A stretch of DNA of 64,000 nucleotides from Populus alba (Eukaryota > Streptophyta > Magnoliopsida > Malpighiales > Salicaceae), in contig NC_133301.1 of NCBI RefSeq assembly GCF_005239225.2, forward strand, positions 10,912,318 through 10,976,317, written 5' to 3'. Of this stretch, positions 32,701 to 45,478 are shown in pieces; the stretch's first letter is position 1, and each line of letters begins with the position of its first letter. Below the pieces are notes generated by a model, which saw only the letters and a program-made list of their open reading frames with translations, did not search any database and had not been told where the DNA came from. Made by a program: the position numbers and the translations under genes.

Positions 32701-35700
32701 TGAGCTGAATTTATCAATTCTAACGCTGATGTTTTGTTTTTATTATTATTATTAATGTGAGTTTTTGAATTAATTTATATATATCTCAATTAATTCTTTT
32801 TGTATTACATGACATGGGATAGATTGTGCATAGAGACCAAGTGAATTAAAATGAATTCTATTGCAAGTCTCATTCTTGAAGAACACATCCCCACGTCCAC
32901 TTAGTGAATTAAAATGAATTTCTTGAATTATCGTGATTTGTGATCCCAAAAGTTGACCAAAGAATTCTTTTAAGGGGTAGCGTATTTCCTTAACCATTAA
33001 ATTAATTTTTTTTAGGTTGATGGTTTATCTAAACGATAGAAATGAAAGAGGATCTGTTTGGTATTTTTTTAACGGAAAATATCAGTTTTTCTTAAGGAAA
33101 AACTTCAATTTAACCCCTATCTTATTACCTCATTATCAATATCAATAAATTTTAAAATACTTTAATCTTACCAATTATAGTCAAGATATTTCATTCTTTC
33201 CTCTTTCAAAGAACTTGGAAGTTTCCGTCAAATTTACTTTTAATCATTCGTGTTTACTCTAATGTTTTTTTTTTTTTTTCCATCCCTAGATTTCTTATTT
33301 TTCTACATAGATTTTTTCATGGAAAATTAAATAAAGGGTTTCTAAAAATAGAAAACAAAGACCTTGTTCGGTTTACATTAAAAATATTAAAACCTGCAGA
33401 AATGATGGGGATTTGGGTTGACGCGCATGTGTTACTATATATGAAACCTGCAAAAATGATAGAAATAGTAAACTGAAAAGAGAAGCCTAAATCAAACTAT
33501 TCTCCTCTTCCTTCCCTGGCCAATGCTACGGGGATGAGTGAAGTTTTGTTCAAATAAGAAGCCCACGGTGGCTAAGGGGGGTTTCAGGTATGTGATGGGT
33601 TTCCAGATGGGATATGGAGGTTGAAGATGGTGATTTGATCGGTAGAGGCTACTGTGACATCGGAGTTGGGGTTTTTTTATTCTTATTTTTTGGGTTGTTT
33701 GTTGTGATTGTCATCGTGTCTAGTCTTTTAAGTTTCTTTTTATTTTTATATTTTATATTTTTAAAAAAATTAAATTTTTTTATTTTTTTATTTACTTCAA
33801 ATTAATTATTTTTTTAATGGTTTTAGATCATTTTAATATGCTGATATCAAAAATAATTTTTTAAAAATAAAAAAAAATATTATTTTGATATTATTTTTTA
33901 ACACCCTTTAACTTTGTTAAAAAAAAATAAAAATTGTTATGTGATGGCTCATTTCATGGTTTCTATAGATGATGATTGGTGTTATGGGTTTTGGGTTGAA
34001 TGTAAGATAGAGTTTAAAAACAATCTCTTGGGATTTCAAACAATTAAGGAAGCTCAATCATGAATTAATTAGGAATTAAATTGAATCAAATTAATTTAAT
34101 TAGACTAAATTGATTGGACTAAAAAAATAGGACTCAAACAAAGTCAGATAAAAATTCAATTAGTCTCTCGAGTATCTCATCCTTTTCTTCCCGAACATTG
34201 GCTTTTGAATTTTTTAATTTCATTCCATTAGGGTTTTTAATCTTATATTTTCTTTCAATTTAGTCTCTTAATTGATCTTTCAAATTTAGCCACTTTTAAT
34301 TTAATCTATGGTTTTCAAATTCCTACAATTTCAAACAAATTTGTCCTAAATCATCATTTTCTTTTCAATTTCATCCCTAATTAAATTAGTTTAGACCTCC
34401 TATTTAACCATTTATTGCAAATTTATCTTTGGTTCCCAAAATTATACCAATTTTTAACTAATTTAACTCCTAAATGTAATTTTCCTCTTCAAATAAGTCT
34501 TTAATTGTCATTTTAATTTGGTGAAGTGTTTCAAATTCATCTTTGCCCCTTCACTTTTCTTATCTTAGCCAAATCAAAGTCAAGTGAAGTTCTTATTCTT
34601 CAATTTCTCTTCCAATAAGTTTTCAATTTCGACCCCATCTATGTTTTTTTATTTTTGTATTTTGTATTTTTTTTTGTACTTTTTATGATTACTTCTAAGT
34701 ACATGAAAATAATAAAAAAAAAATGATTAAAATTAACTAAGATTACTAAAAAGACATATTTCTTTGGATTTTTTCTAATTTTTTGAAATATTCAAAAATA
34801 AAGGTAAAAAACTAAGTTATGAAAATTTTATTTAAGCCATTTATTGTTGTGTATTAATGATTTTAATTGAAATGTATTCTGTTGTGTCTAGTCCATGACA
34901 CCTTGAAGTTCCAAGACCGTCGAGGACTTTTATTGAGTAACAAGGTTTTGTTTAATGTTTCATGATAAGGTTAGTTGGGTGGGATTAGTTGATTTTTTTA
35001 TTATCCGAGAAATAATAGTTTACTTATGGTATAAACTTAGATTCGGATTGTGTGCTATTTTTGTGTTCATTTGTTGTCTCTTTTGAAAATAAGTTTTGTT
35101 TGGATTTTCTAATGCAACTATTTGGAATGGAGTTATATGCATGTTCATTATCATGTAATTTTATTATCTTTATATAAAAATCATATTTCTCAGTCCAGAA
35201 ATTTAGTATAACATCCCTAACATTTAACTACAAATTCATTATGAATAAATCCAAAAACAATGCAATTTTTTTTTTATTTTTTATTCATTAAAACGGTCGA
35301 TTGGTTTATCAAGTAATTCAATCGATTGACCGGATCAATCAAAAAATATCTATATTTCTAACTTATTAAGATTCTATTGAAATTTCAGAAGAATTTCTTT
35401 TATAATTGAAACATTTCAAGTGTTGACATCAAAATCATGTCACAAAAAAAAAAAAAAAAAAATCATAATTACAAACTCTTCACCCCAACTTCCAATTAAA
35501 TCATTTTGGATCCCATCCCCTTATATCCTTAATTCATTCTTATTAATTCATACTATTAAGACATTAATTAATTTCACATCTATCTTAATAATTAAAACAT
35601 CAAAACATTTATACTAACTCTAGGACAACCAAAACTTGAATAAATATAAGCATACATAAGTTAAGCCCATTTACATAATTACTACTTAAAATGCAATGAC

Positions 35701-36169
35701 AAATATAATAATCATGCAAGACAATAGCGTTATTAAGTTTTGAACAACAAATACATTCTATTACCTTAATTAATTGATTATCAATATTAGTTTAACCCGA
35801 GGATATTTAAATTAAATTTCAAATAGAGTGTCCAGAACTACAATTCACAAGTTTGATATTATAAAACTATACAAAACAACAATTAATTATTACTCTTGGC
35901 AAGCTTTTGAGTTACCTATAACAAAATCAATAATATTTACTAAGTCACGAGTTAATATCTCATTCAACACTTAAAAAAAAATCAACTTTTTATCTAAACA
36001 ATATTTAATAATTCTTATAATCATCTAAATTAATCTTTTCATAAATCCATTCAAACCTAAACAAATCTTGTAATATTTATAACTTAAGGAATCATTCCAA
36101 CATTTCCATATCAAAGTCAACATTCCAATACTCTCTCTTTAAGTGTTTATTATCTTGGCATTCCCATCT
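32701..36169. other. Long AT-rich spacer, no gene recognised
   Basis: Bases 32800-33000 contain a short repeat (GTGAATTAAAATGAATT twice, 32850 and 32903). Bases 33820-33910 contain a MITE-like piece (AATATGCTGATATCAAAAAT). Bases 34170-34560 are a run of CAATTT/AATTAA phrases (ATTTAGTCTCTTAATTGATC and variants), probably degenerate repeat. No RNA gene or transposon protein is seen. Confidence 0.4.
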
Positions 36170-36660
36170 TTGTTGTTAATTGATCTGGCATTCACATTCG
36201 AAAACCAATGATTCAAAAATTTTTAACAAATACCAATCAATCCAGCATTTTCATTTAGAAGCTAATAATACGGTATTCCTTAATGGATATCAATCAATCC
36301 AGTCGACCCATTTTAATTCCTAATCAATCCAACATTCCCATTTAGAAGCCATTACTCTAGTATTTCTTAACAAATACCAATTAATTCGAGCAAACATCTT
36401 GATTGCCAATCAATCCAACATTCCCATTTTGAAGCCAACATTTAGGTTTTCTTTAACGATACCAATCAATTCGGTCAACCCATCTTGGTTGCCAATCAAT
36501 CTAGCATTTTCATTTGGAATCCAATATTTTAGTATTCCTTAACGAATACAAATCAATCTGGTCAACTTATCTTGGTTGCCAATCAATCCATCATTCTCAT
36601 TTGAAAACCAATATTCTGTGTGTTTCTTTAATGAATACCAAACAATTCTCTCAATTTATG
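36170..36660. repeat. 86-87-bp minisatellite
   Basis: Unit starts (AATCAATCCAGCATT and variants) at 36235, 36322, 36408, 36494 and 36581, that is periods of 87, 86, 86 and 87 bp, with a partial copy before. Each unit has two halves of about 57 and 30 bp, both starting AATCAATC, so the unit itself arose from a smaller repeat. ORFs through it are artefacts. Confidence 0.85.
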
Positions 36661-37869
36661 TATCTTTCTTTTCATACACACTATCAATATTACTATCTAC
36701 ATTTTCATAGACCAACCAATTCACAGGTAAAGTATACGGGAAAATTATAAAGAAACTTACGACAAGGTACAAAGTACCTATCTATTGTCTAACTATGAGT
36801 GGCTCTACTAGCTCATTTAATCATTCCAACGATATCCCCTGCATCGATATGTTTTTAAATAAATTTTATTGTATCCATAAATGTTCCTTATTCATAATAA
36901 CATCTATTTTAACTCCAATCAATTACACATCCAAAATTAAATTCTTTTTATTTTCAACTTATTTGATACAATTCCAATTTTCATATAATTATTCAATATT
37001 TAACTTTTTCTTACAAAGTTAATCATATCATTTTTGGAAAAAGAGTATATGTCCCTTTATAATCATCATCCATGTATCCTAAATCGTTAGTTAAACAAAA
37101 AAAAATCAATTACAAGCCAATTCACATTTTCGTACATTCTTCATTCACTTTCAACAATATCCTCTCTTTTTCACATAAAATCTCTTATTACATCTAATGA
37201 ACACGAACTCCATTCCATAATGCTTTAATCTCAAACCCAACCAAAAAATCACTTTTTTTTTCAACAATTCTTCAAAAGCATTAAATTAATACACATCAAA
37301 AATCCATATTTGTCATATAGATCTAGAACCATTAATCAAAGTCAATATCCATACATTCAACCATTCATCAAAATGTTAGAGGAACAAATAACAAGTATTT
37401 GTAATTTATATATTTTTTGATAAAGTTTTTTTTTATTCGGGGCTCTACCCAAAATCTCCTATCCTTACAACTTTTTCCCTACAAAACAACAAAACCCGAT
37501 TCACATTTCATATTCATACCAATCACATTCATAGGCATACCATCAGTTTATTTTATTAACTCAATCCCTTTGTCATCCATTATTTTATATAAACCAATTA
37601 ACCTAATTCCAAGAATCTAAATATAAAATGCATAACTATATACATGTAATTTTATGATTGGTAATTATTATCCATACATTTATCTTTACAAGCCTTGAAT
37701 CTACTTAATATATACATAAATACATTCATGAATAAATTCTACATATCACAAAATATTAATAACATGTCCAACCTAACAAAACTATATATATGAATGATGT
37801 CATGTCTATTACCAAGAGTGCGATGGACCTGAAACATATAATAGCATAAAGAATAATTAGTATAAAACA
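36661..37869. other. AT-rich spacer, nothing recognised
   Basis: The strand is C-poor to moderate with many ACAT/CATT phrases. ORFs of 65-78 codons here are low-complexity and show no family motif. Confidence 0.4.
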
Positions 37870-38370
37870 ATATATTCATTGTCCAAAATGAAAACGTCTT
37901 TTTTTTTTCAAAATAAAAAAATCAATGAAATCTTTTATTTTTTGGGATTAATGTTAAAATTTTCATAAAAAATCTAAAATCGATGAAATCTTCTATTTTT
38001 TAGGGAATATATCAAAATTTTTCATCCAATTCCAAAATAGATCAAATCTCTTATTCTTAAGGATTAACATCAAATTTTTTCGTTCAAAATAAAAAAAAAA
38101 ATCGATGAAATCTCTTAATCGATGTCAAATTGTTTTGTTAGAAGTCCAAAATAAAATAAAATAAATCTCCTATTTTTATGGATTAATGTCAAAATTTTTT
38201 TATTTCAAAATTGATGAAATCTCCTACTTTAGGGATTAATTTCAATTTTTTTTTTGTTCAAATCTTAAATTGATAAATCTTCTATTTTAGAAATTAACGT
38301 CACATTTATATTATGCAAAATCTTATATCAATGAAATTTTCTCTAATTTTTTAGGGATTAAATTTCTCGA
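37870..38370. repeat. ~58-bp degenerate tandem repeat
   Basis: The phrase (T)CGATGAAATCTCCTATTTT with variants occurs about eight times (near 37923, 37981, 38038, 38102, 38161, 38212, 38270, 38328). It alternates with GGGATTAATGTCAAAATTTT. Spacing is mostly 57-59 bp with indels. Confidence 0.8.
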
Positions 38371-39858
38371 CAAGTCTTTTATGTTCTTTTAAAAAGTAAA
38401 TAATAAAATAAATTACTAAATTAATAAGCTTAGAAAATAATTTAGACAATTAATAATATACATAAAATAAATTTATAAGAAAACACATAACAAATTTAAC
38501 TTTTTATCTAAAAAATAAGGTAAGGGCAATATCTATTTTTCCTTGAGCATAACAAACACGCTAATGATACTTCATTTAATCATATTACTTTCCCATTAAT
38601 TTCAAAGATTCCCATGTTTATCATGGTGTGACAAGGATGACCCGACATGCTGAGCTGGTTTTCAAGATTTATATGATATAAACAAGGACGACGGTCTAGT
38701 TTAACAACCTCAAAAGGCAGTTGATGGTCTTTGCGTGAATCAGCAGGAACAGTTTTCTATAATGAGGGCCATTTTTTATGAAATCAGCCATGGAATATTT
38801 ATAGCAATAATTTCTGACCTGATGGCTGCTATCTTTGATACCAATTTCTTAAATTCAAACACAAGTATTCAAGAGATGTGCTAAATAACATTCTTTAACA
38901 GTAGCTGGTGGGTGGTTACAGATTGAACAACGAAATTTCAATCATCTCTTTCGGGAAAAAAAAAATCATTTGTGAATTATATCTAAGCTGAGTTCTTCAC
39001 TGTTTGCCGATTTTTGCAAGGTGGGGTCCCGGGTACTCTACAAATTTTTGCCGACTATTGCTCTGTTCTGACGAACACCGCTCCAGTCCTCCTTTCATTT
39101 ATGGGAAGCTAAATAGCTAATGGATACAACATCAAGAAAAAAATGGAAAGCTGTGTTTTTGTCAGGCACCATCTGCCCCGAAACATTTTGAAATGCGAGA
39201 CAGTAATTTGAAGACAAAACTGAATCTATGGCATTCCTTCTGTCTCACTTCGCACATTCTGACAATTGTGACTGCAAGATGCAGAATCTGTGATATTAAT
39301 CATTGTCACTTCTGCAATTCTACTTCTCGTGGCTTTCACAACATAAATTAGTGGCAGATCCTTCCTTAAGGAAATTGCGAAAGAAAGAGAGGGGCTGGGG
39401 TTAAAGTTTTCTTGAACTCTTATCCTCTACTTGGTAATCATCAGCATCCTTAAATGTATTGGAGAGGGGCCACCTGTTTGGTCATCATCATCATCACCTT
39501 AAACAGTTCATACACACCTGGTGGCTTACTTTTCTAGGCCAACAATTTGCATTAGTTTCGTTCTCTAATTTTCTCTAAATTTGAGAAGATTAGAAACTAT
39601 TTAAGATTGGTGCAGAAGAAAAACTAAACAATTACAGAACTGAACTGATGGACTTGAAAAGAAAAAATAGATTGACAAACGTCTGTAGATGTCCTATTCA
39701 CAACCGATGTATTGCCCCAGATAAGGGTTCCACGATTATCCATTTATTGGATTGAGGATGGAACTGAATCAAGAATCTCAATTCCAGGACCCTAGATTTT
39801 TATCGGTCCAAGTCTAGTGAAGGTTTAGAAGGATACACACATACATAATGTCAAAAGT
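38371..39858. other. Spacer, then probable 3' UTR of the minus-strand gene
   Basis: Bases 38371-39400 have no recognised gene; base composition rises from about 38580. Bases about 39500-39858 lie downstream of the minus-strand stop and probably include its 3' UTR. No clear AATAAA on the minus strand could be chosen. Confidence 0.4.
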
Positions 39859-40977
39859 TCAAGTCCTGTTTATGCTTAAACTTTGGAAAAGCCATTGCGG
39901 CCGCTTTCTGTCCTGATCGAATGTTGCTCTAGAGCTGCTCAATGGGGTTGTTGGAGTGCTGCTATCCTCTCTTCGTTCAGATTTAAATGAGGCAGGAGAA
40001 TCGAGCTCAAGTGTCTGGTAGTTTTTGGATATTTTCTTGCCTGTGCTTCCTCCAATGCTTAATGTCAGCTCCACTTCACTATCTTCATCAGATCCATCAA
40101 TGCTCATTTTTCTTTTTTGGGTTGCATAAGCGCTTGGCCCTGCTTGGTTCTCGTCCACAGCACTAACTCCAGTTGATATATCTTCCTCTGCAGGCCTTTC
40201 AAGGTCGAATCCCCGTGACATTTTCACAGTCTCGCCTGAACAGCTACCACTTCTTTCTCTTGAATTTGGGTCTTCCCTCAGGCTATGAATATGGAAACTA
40301 TAACCACAAGTGGTTTGTGCTGCTGAATTAGGCCGGTTAACGAATTGAGAGCAGTTAATATCTGAGCTAGTTATTGGAGTCCAGTACTTTGTGTTTTGTT
40401 TAATTCCTTTCTTCAACTCCTCCATCAATAACTTCTGAACGCTGTGCAGCCTATGGAGTTCCCTTACCTGCAAGTTGCATTTTACCGTTAATTACATCTC
40501 TGCAATCAGCTGTTTAAGTAATCTGATTTTACGCTTGTGGGGCTAGCCAGTGGAAAGAAAGGAGAAATTATTGCTCAGAGGGTTCTAGGTCTGACTTAGA
40601 ATGATGAACATATAACAGTACCCTGGCGTAAGGGTTTTCAGAAGGAAACTATTCCTTGGAAAGTAGCGATGTTAAAATGTCGTAACACGTCGATCACTAC
40701 AAAACATGCATTCTAAGATATTTTTAAAATTGAAACTCACCTGTTCTTTGAAGATATCCTCATGCAACTGCATTGTCTTCTTGATGAAGTCTATGTTGTG
40801 TTTGCCAGGCATCTTGTCCATAGAGCTGCCGAACTTGTCTATCCCGCTAACTTGAAGGTTCTTTTCCAGACCCCTGGTCTGCAAATATTCCAGGTCATCC
40901 ATACAATGTACACTAATGCTACTGCTATTTTGTGAAGTTGCTAGAAGATTGATGGCATATTCAAGTTTGGTTCCCAT
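39859..40977 (-). CDS. Uncharacterised plant protein with DUF863-like N-terminal block
   Basis: Two coding exons on the minus strand, 40977-40741 and 40467-39859, join in phase 0 to give 281 aa. The first exon starts MGTKLEYAINLL and ends IFKEQ. Across the junction the reading is MQLHEDIFKEQVRELHRLHS, followed by VQKLLMEELKK, a short amphipathic helix likely to form a coiled coil. From memory, larger plant DUF863 proteins share the MGTK start and an E.IFK.QV.ELHRLY block, so I infer a short relative. The rest is hydrophilic, with a Ser-rich middle (SGSCSGETVKMSRGFDLERP), an acidic patch (SDEDSEVELTLSIGG) and a C-terminus ending WLFQSLSINRT. The basic patch QKRKMS could be a nuclear signal. 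No enzyme motif is visible; function is unknown. Confidence 0.85.
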
Positions 40978-42700
40978 TCCTGAAATTATATGATAATTAA
41001 TAATCGAACTTCATTTTAATCCAAGAGAGTACAGAGAATCTAGCATATCCAATTTCATCAAAAACAAAAGAAGAAGCCTATAATTGAAGGCATGGAGATG
41101 GAAGTGATCCATCTTATGCTTTTCCTTTTTCATGTGCTTTCAATATCTACTCCATGACTGTGGCGGATTTATCAAATGCCACTACTTTGGGGTGGAGACA
41201 GAGGGCAGTTGACCTAAATTCTGTATGGGACATCTGGGAACCAAAGTGATCTAGATAAGATTTTGCTAATATCGAGTCATATCAAATTTTAACAAGGTAA
41301 AATTCAAAAGCAAGAAACAAATCCAAAAACATCTTTTAAACAATATCTTCTTCAATTTTACCCACGTTTTAGATCTACCTACAGAGAATATGCAGACAGA
41401 CTTGATACAGTTCACCTTTTTTTCTTGATCTAGATGCAAGCAATTAAGACAAAGATGAGAATTCTTTGCTAAATTTTAATCATACTAACTAATTTTGTCT
41501 TTGAAAATGTCAAGAGAGGTTTCTGTTCAATTTATGCAAAGGTGAGGGGACAAAAGGGACTGCTCAAAATTGCATTGGGAGCTCTGAAAGTGTGACAAAA
41601 TAGTGCCTAGACAATGAAGTAGGATGTAAAGGAAAAATGGGATGTAGGCACTAGAGAGACCAAACATGGGTTGTAGGTCTCTCTCTCTCTCTCACTGGTG
41701 GGACAATCACTAGCCGAAACGGTGGTCTTCATCTTCAGGAAATTTGTTCTAGAAAAGTGTCCACTTCTTTCTGTTTCTTCCAAAACCAAACCTTTTCGAT
41801 ATTATCAACATGATGAGATCACAAAACAGTAAAAATCCTACTTTTGGTACTGAAGCTTGTTATAGAGCCATAAAGCAATCATAAAATAAAAAGAACACAA
41901 ATGCACAAGCAAACTGGATAACCATGAGATGGGAGAAAGAAAAGACTTAAAAACCAGTTTCTGCACCTGTAATATTCTTAACTAGTTAATTATGTGGAAT
42001 ATTATCCATCATGGAGATCACAAATTATTAATATATAAAACTAAAGGATCAAGAATGCTGGCTCTATAGGCATCTTTCAGAACAAAAACCTTAGGATTCA
42101 GTGCAAAATTTCTTACTAATGGCATGGCATAAGACACAAAATACATGCAACAACATCAACTTCAAGTCCCAGGACCAAATCCGAACAAGAAGAAAACTGG
42201 CTACTCTATAATTCTCATCATCACCTGCAATATAAAGTGACCAGATCGCAAAACTTTCCTTCCAGACTCATTGAACATCTTCCTCCTTCATGCCACTTGC
42301 TAGCTTGTCTATTACTGAAAAACAAAAGCTGAAAAACCAACAAGCTTTTAAGCCATTCATGACCTTCGATAAGTCATGTTTTCTCTTTCCCAATATGGAC
42401 GGAACAACCTCAGGAGTGCAATTGCGGTGGTGAAATCGGAGAAGATACTATGACTAGTACACATCTGGTACAAGAGAAAATCTCCTGTATTTGACAGAGA
42501 GGCCCAAGATTTAGTCTCTCTCTCCCTTGCTTAGAGGAGCAACAAAGCAAACCATAACTTTAAAAAAATATATATGTATATAATCATGGTCTTAATAATT
42601 CAAGCTTGACAGGCTGTGAAGAGGAAAGAAAAGAGCTGGACTAGCTTGCAATGTGTTTGCGAGTAATATTTTGATATTGAGAGAGAGAGAGAGAGAAGAG
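40978..42700 (-). other. Probable 5' UTR intron and leader of the minus-strand gene
   Basis: Just before the ATG the minus strand reads ATATAATTTCAG then GA, a good intron acceptor, so the leader is probably spliced from an upstream exon. A (GA)n run at 42678-42696 (CT on the sense strand) and gene-like composition at about 42200-42640 suggest the first exon and promoter are there. The donor could not be fixed. A (CT)n run at 41679-41692 is also present. No other gene is seen. Confidence 0.45.
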
Positions 42701-43185
42701 TGGGAAAGCTAAGTCATAATAGTGTTATATATTAACAATGTAATGTTGTAGTGTATAATAATAAGGTAATTTATGGTATTGAATATTGGTTTTGCAAACT
42801 GTACCCCAGGGGGAAGAAGGGAGGGATCAAAAGTAGCAGGGGCCACAAAGTTATATACATTTGTATATGATAAAATCAAATGGGCACTCCTGATTGTAGG
42901 CCAGTGAACAAGATATTCCACACAAAGTCTTCCAAGAAAATCTAGATTATACATGCATTAACTAGATTATTCAACACGCTACGCTGCACATCAAATTAAA
43001 AAAAAAATAACATAAAAATATCTAAATATTAATAATACGGTTTTTAGAAGGAAAAAAAAAACAATATGAAGATTGATTTGATGTAAACATAATAGGTTCA
43101 AAGATAACATAAACGATCAATAAAAATATAATTTAACTAAAAAAAATCAAGACGATATTTTTTTTTATAAATATTGAAATATAAA
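42701..43185. other. AT-rich upstream spacer
   Basis: Nothing is recognised beyond short A-runs. The ORF at 42709-42954 on the minus strand has no family motif and is probably chance. Confidence 0.35.
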
Positions 43186-44220
43186 CATATTAGATCAATT
43201 AAGATAAACTCAAATTAATCTATCAAATTTGTTATCTAAGTCATGAGACCTTAATAACATTATAGATAGGAATTTATGTTTTAAAAACTCAATTCTCAAT
43301 CAATCTAATATTAAATAATAAAATTAAAAATAAAATTCAACTCATAAAAGAGTCAAGTCAACCTGCTAAAACTAGGTCTTGAGACTAGGATTAATCTCAT
43401 AAAAGCAAATCAAAACAAAATATTAAGTTCAATTCCAAATCAATCCAATATTAAATGATGAAATTAAAAGGAAAAAAAAAACATAAGAAACCACTTGAAT
43501 AAACCAATCAAACCTATGATCTGGGTCATGAGATCGAGATAACCTTATAGAACACACAGTACCAAAATAAATTATGAATTCTAATTCTCAGTCAACCCAA
43601 ATTCAACTAAAAAAGGATAAAAAAACCCGAGTCAATCAGCTTAACCTATAACTTGGAGTCATAAAACCTTGATAACCACTCATATAAATAAAATAAAAAA
43701 ATATTATAAAATTAAATTTTTAATCAATCCAATATTAAAGGATTAAATTTAAAAACAATCAAATAAAAAATGGATAAAAAATTATTAAAGTTAACCCAAG
43801 TTAACTTATCACACTTGAGTCAGGAGATCGAGAAAACTACATAAAAAGATATAAAATTTAATTCTCAATCAACTCAATATTGAAGGATGAGATTGAGAAA
43901 AAAAAAAACTCAATTAAAAAAATGACCAAAAAAACCCGAGTCAACCTAACTAACTTGCAAAACTTGCAACCTAGATTATGAGACTGTGATACAACATATA
44001 AAGCAAATAAAAATAATAATTATGAAACTTAATTTTCAATTAATCCAATGTTAAAAGACGAAATTGAAAAAAAAAATAATTAAAAAAAAAACAACTAGAG
44101 TCAATATTGTTAATCCGCAAAACTTGCAATCCGAGTCATAAGATCAGAATAACTCAATAGAAAAAAAATTACAAATTTGATATAAAAAAAGCCTAATATT
44201 GAAGGATGAATATGTTTTTT
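43186..44220 (-). repeat. Degenerate ~150-bp tandem repeat, reverse orientation
   Basis: About seven units marked by CAATCCAATATTAAA-type phrases near 43300, 43441, 43591, 43724, 43870, 44040 and 44189 (spacing 133-170 bp). Each also has GAGTCAACC, then a CATGAGATCGAGATAACC-type phrase. The reverse complement matches the family at 18.6-19.3 kb, so two arrays in opposite orientation exist here. Confidence 0.75.
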
Positions 44221-44255
44221 TTTTTTAAGAAAAAAACTAGGTTTGAAATTAAAAA

Positions 44256-44256
44256 A

Positions 44257-44287
<31 letters not shown>

Positions 44288-44497
44288 TAATTTTTACTAT
44301 CTATTGCTATAGTAAAATATAATATATGTTAATGATAGAAAAAAAAATAATAGATGCTTCCTCTTGACGAGAACAACAATGCTTATGATGATCCTGTTTT
44401 TCTCTCTTACATGTAATAATTTGTTGTGTACAGATATCTTTTTCGGTGATTTTTTTTTTTTTTTTTGTGAAATTCAATAATTCCTCATTTGATTATA

Positions 44498-44546
<49 letters not shown>

Positions 44547-44560
44547 GCCCCCCCCCCCCT
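44256..44560. repeat. Microsatellites (AAT)n, (TC)n and a C-run
   Basis: (AAT)n at about 44259-44285; (CT)n at about 44502-44543, almost pure; a run of 11 C at about 44549-44559 followed by TCCC. The C-run is unusual in such AT-rich sequence. Confidence 0.9.
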
Positions 44561-45187
44561 CCCAGTAGTCAGTGTTGACCTAGTCCACTGTTACTGTTGT
44601 GATTGAGATTTTACCATAGTACAAATTTCAGGTGTCGGAATTCCTCAATTATATGTATTGGCCTACTCCGGTTTTGGATTCCATATATTCATCCAGCCTA
44701 TATATATACACGTATATAAACACGTACGTATGTAGAGTCCAATCAATAATGTTGAACAATTAAACAGCCCAACTTTATGCGTGACGTGCCTTCCTTGATT
44801 CTCTAGTATTAAGATTTGATTTCAAAAATATTCTGAATAAAACTTATTTAATTTTTTCAAGTGTACCTACTAACACTCAATTATATATTATGTGAGAATG
44901 CTAGTTCTTAATTAAGAAGGTGTAAATATTTTGTGTGTGTGTGTGTAGAACTAATTGTGGATTGATGTTGTATTATTGTAAATGTAATTTAGTGGAAGTT
45001 TAAGGTTGTAATAAAAGTTGTGTTTTAATTAGGTTTTTTTAATTTAAAAATACATCAAAATAAGTCAATATTTAGACATGTGGCTCTCTCCATCTACCTT
45101 AGCTTGCATATATATATTTGCCGTGTTATTATGAGTTACCAAAAAGATTTTCCCTCAACATCCTCGAAAGTTTAGTACTATTAAATC
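44561..45187. other. Spacer, nothing recognised
   Basis: AT-rich with short TATA and GT runs (44700-44730, 44933-44946). No ORF or RNA gene is recognised. Confidence 0.4.
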
Positions 45188-45478
45188 TGTCAAGAAATCA
45201 TCTCAACCCAGTAAAACCTAGTAAATTAAATTATTATATGAGGTTTCAAGATATTATTTTATAATACACTCCCTCAAGGGAAAACTCTTTAGACTTGAAA
45301 CTTGCATAGGTTCACATTACTTTATGCTTAATTTTTATCAAACAAATAGGATGGTGAGATTCGAACTCGTGGTCACTTAGTCATCAAAGCTTTGATACTA
45401 TGTTAAGGAACCATCTCAATCCAATAATTTAAATTGTTAGGTGAGCCCCCTAAATATTATTTATATTATTCTCTATCA
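45188..45478 (-). mobile_element. Miniature LTR (TRIM-like) element, copy A
   Basis: 291 bp, sense on the minus strand. The 5' LTR (45478-45401, 78 bp) starts TGATAGAGAATAATATAA and ends CTTAACA. A primer-site-like TAGTATCAAAGC follows directly (45400-45389). The internal part carries a tRNA-like ACGAGTTCGAATCTCACC (B-box-like), then a polypurine CCCTTGAGGGAG. The 3' LTR (45268-45188, 81 bp) ends GATTTCTTGACA. There is no coding capacity. Flanks (ATAC/GATTT) show no convincing target duplication. Confidence 0.7.

Noticed and set aside
36170..38370. A CRISPR-like array
   Set aside because: The repeats are tandem without unique spacers and the host is a plant nuclear genome.
45330..45400. A possible tRNA gene on the minus strand
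   Set aside because: Only a B-box-like TTCGAATC stretch is present; no acceptor stem or anticodon arm folds, and it belongs to a repeated mobile element.
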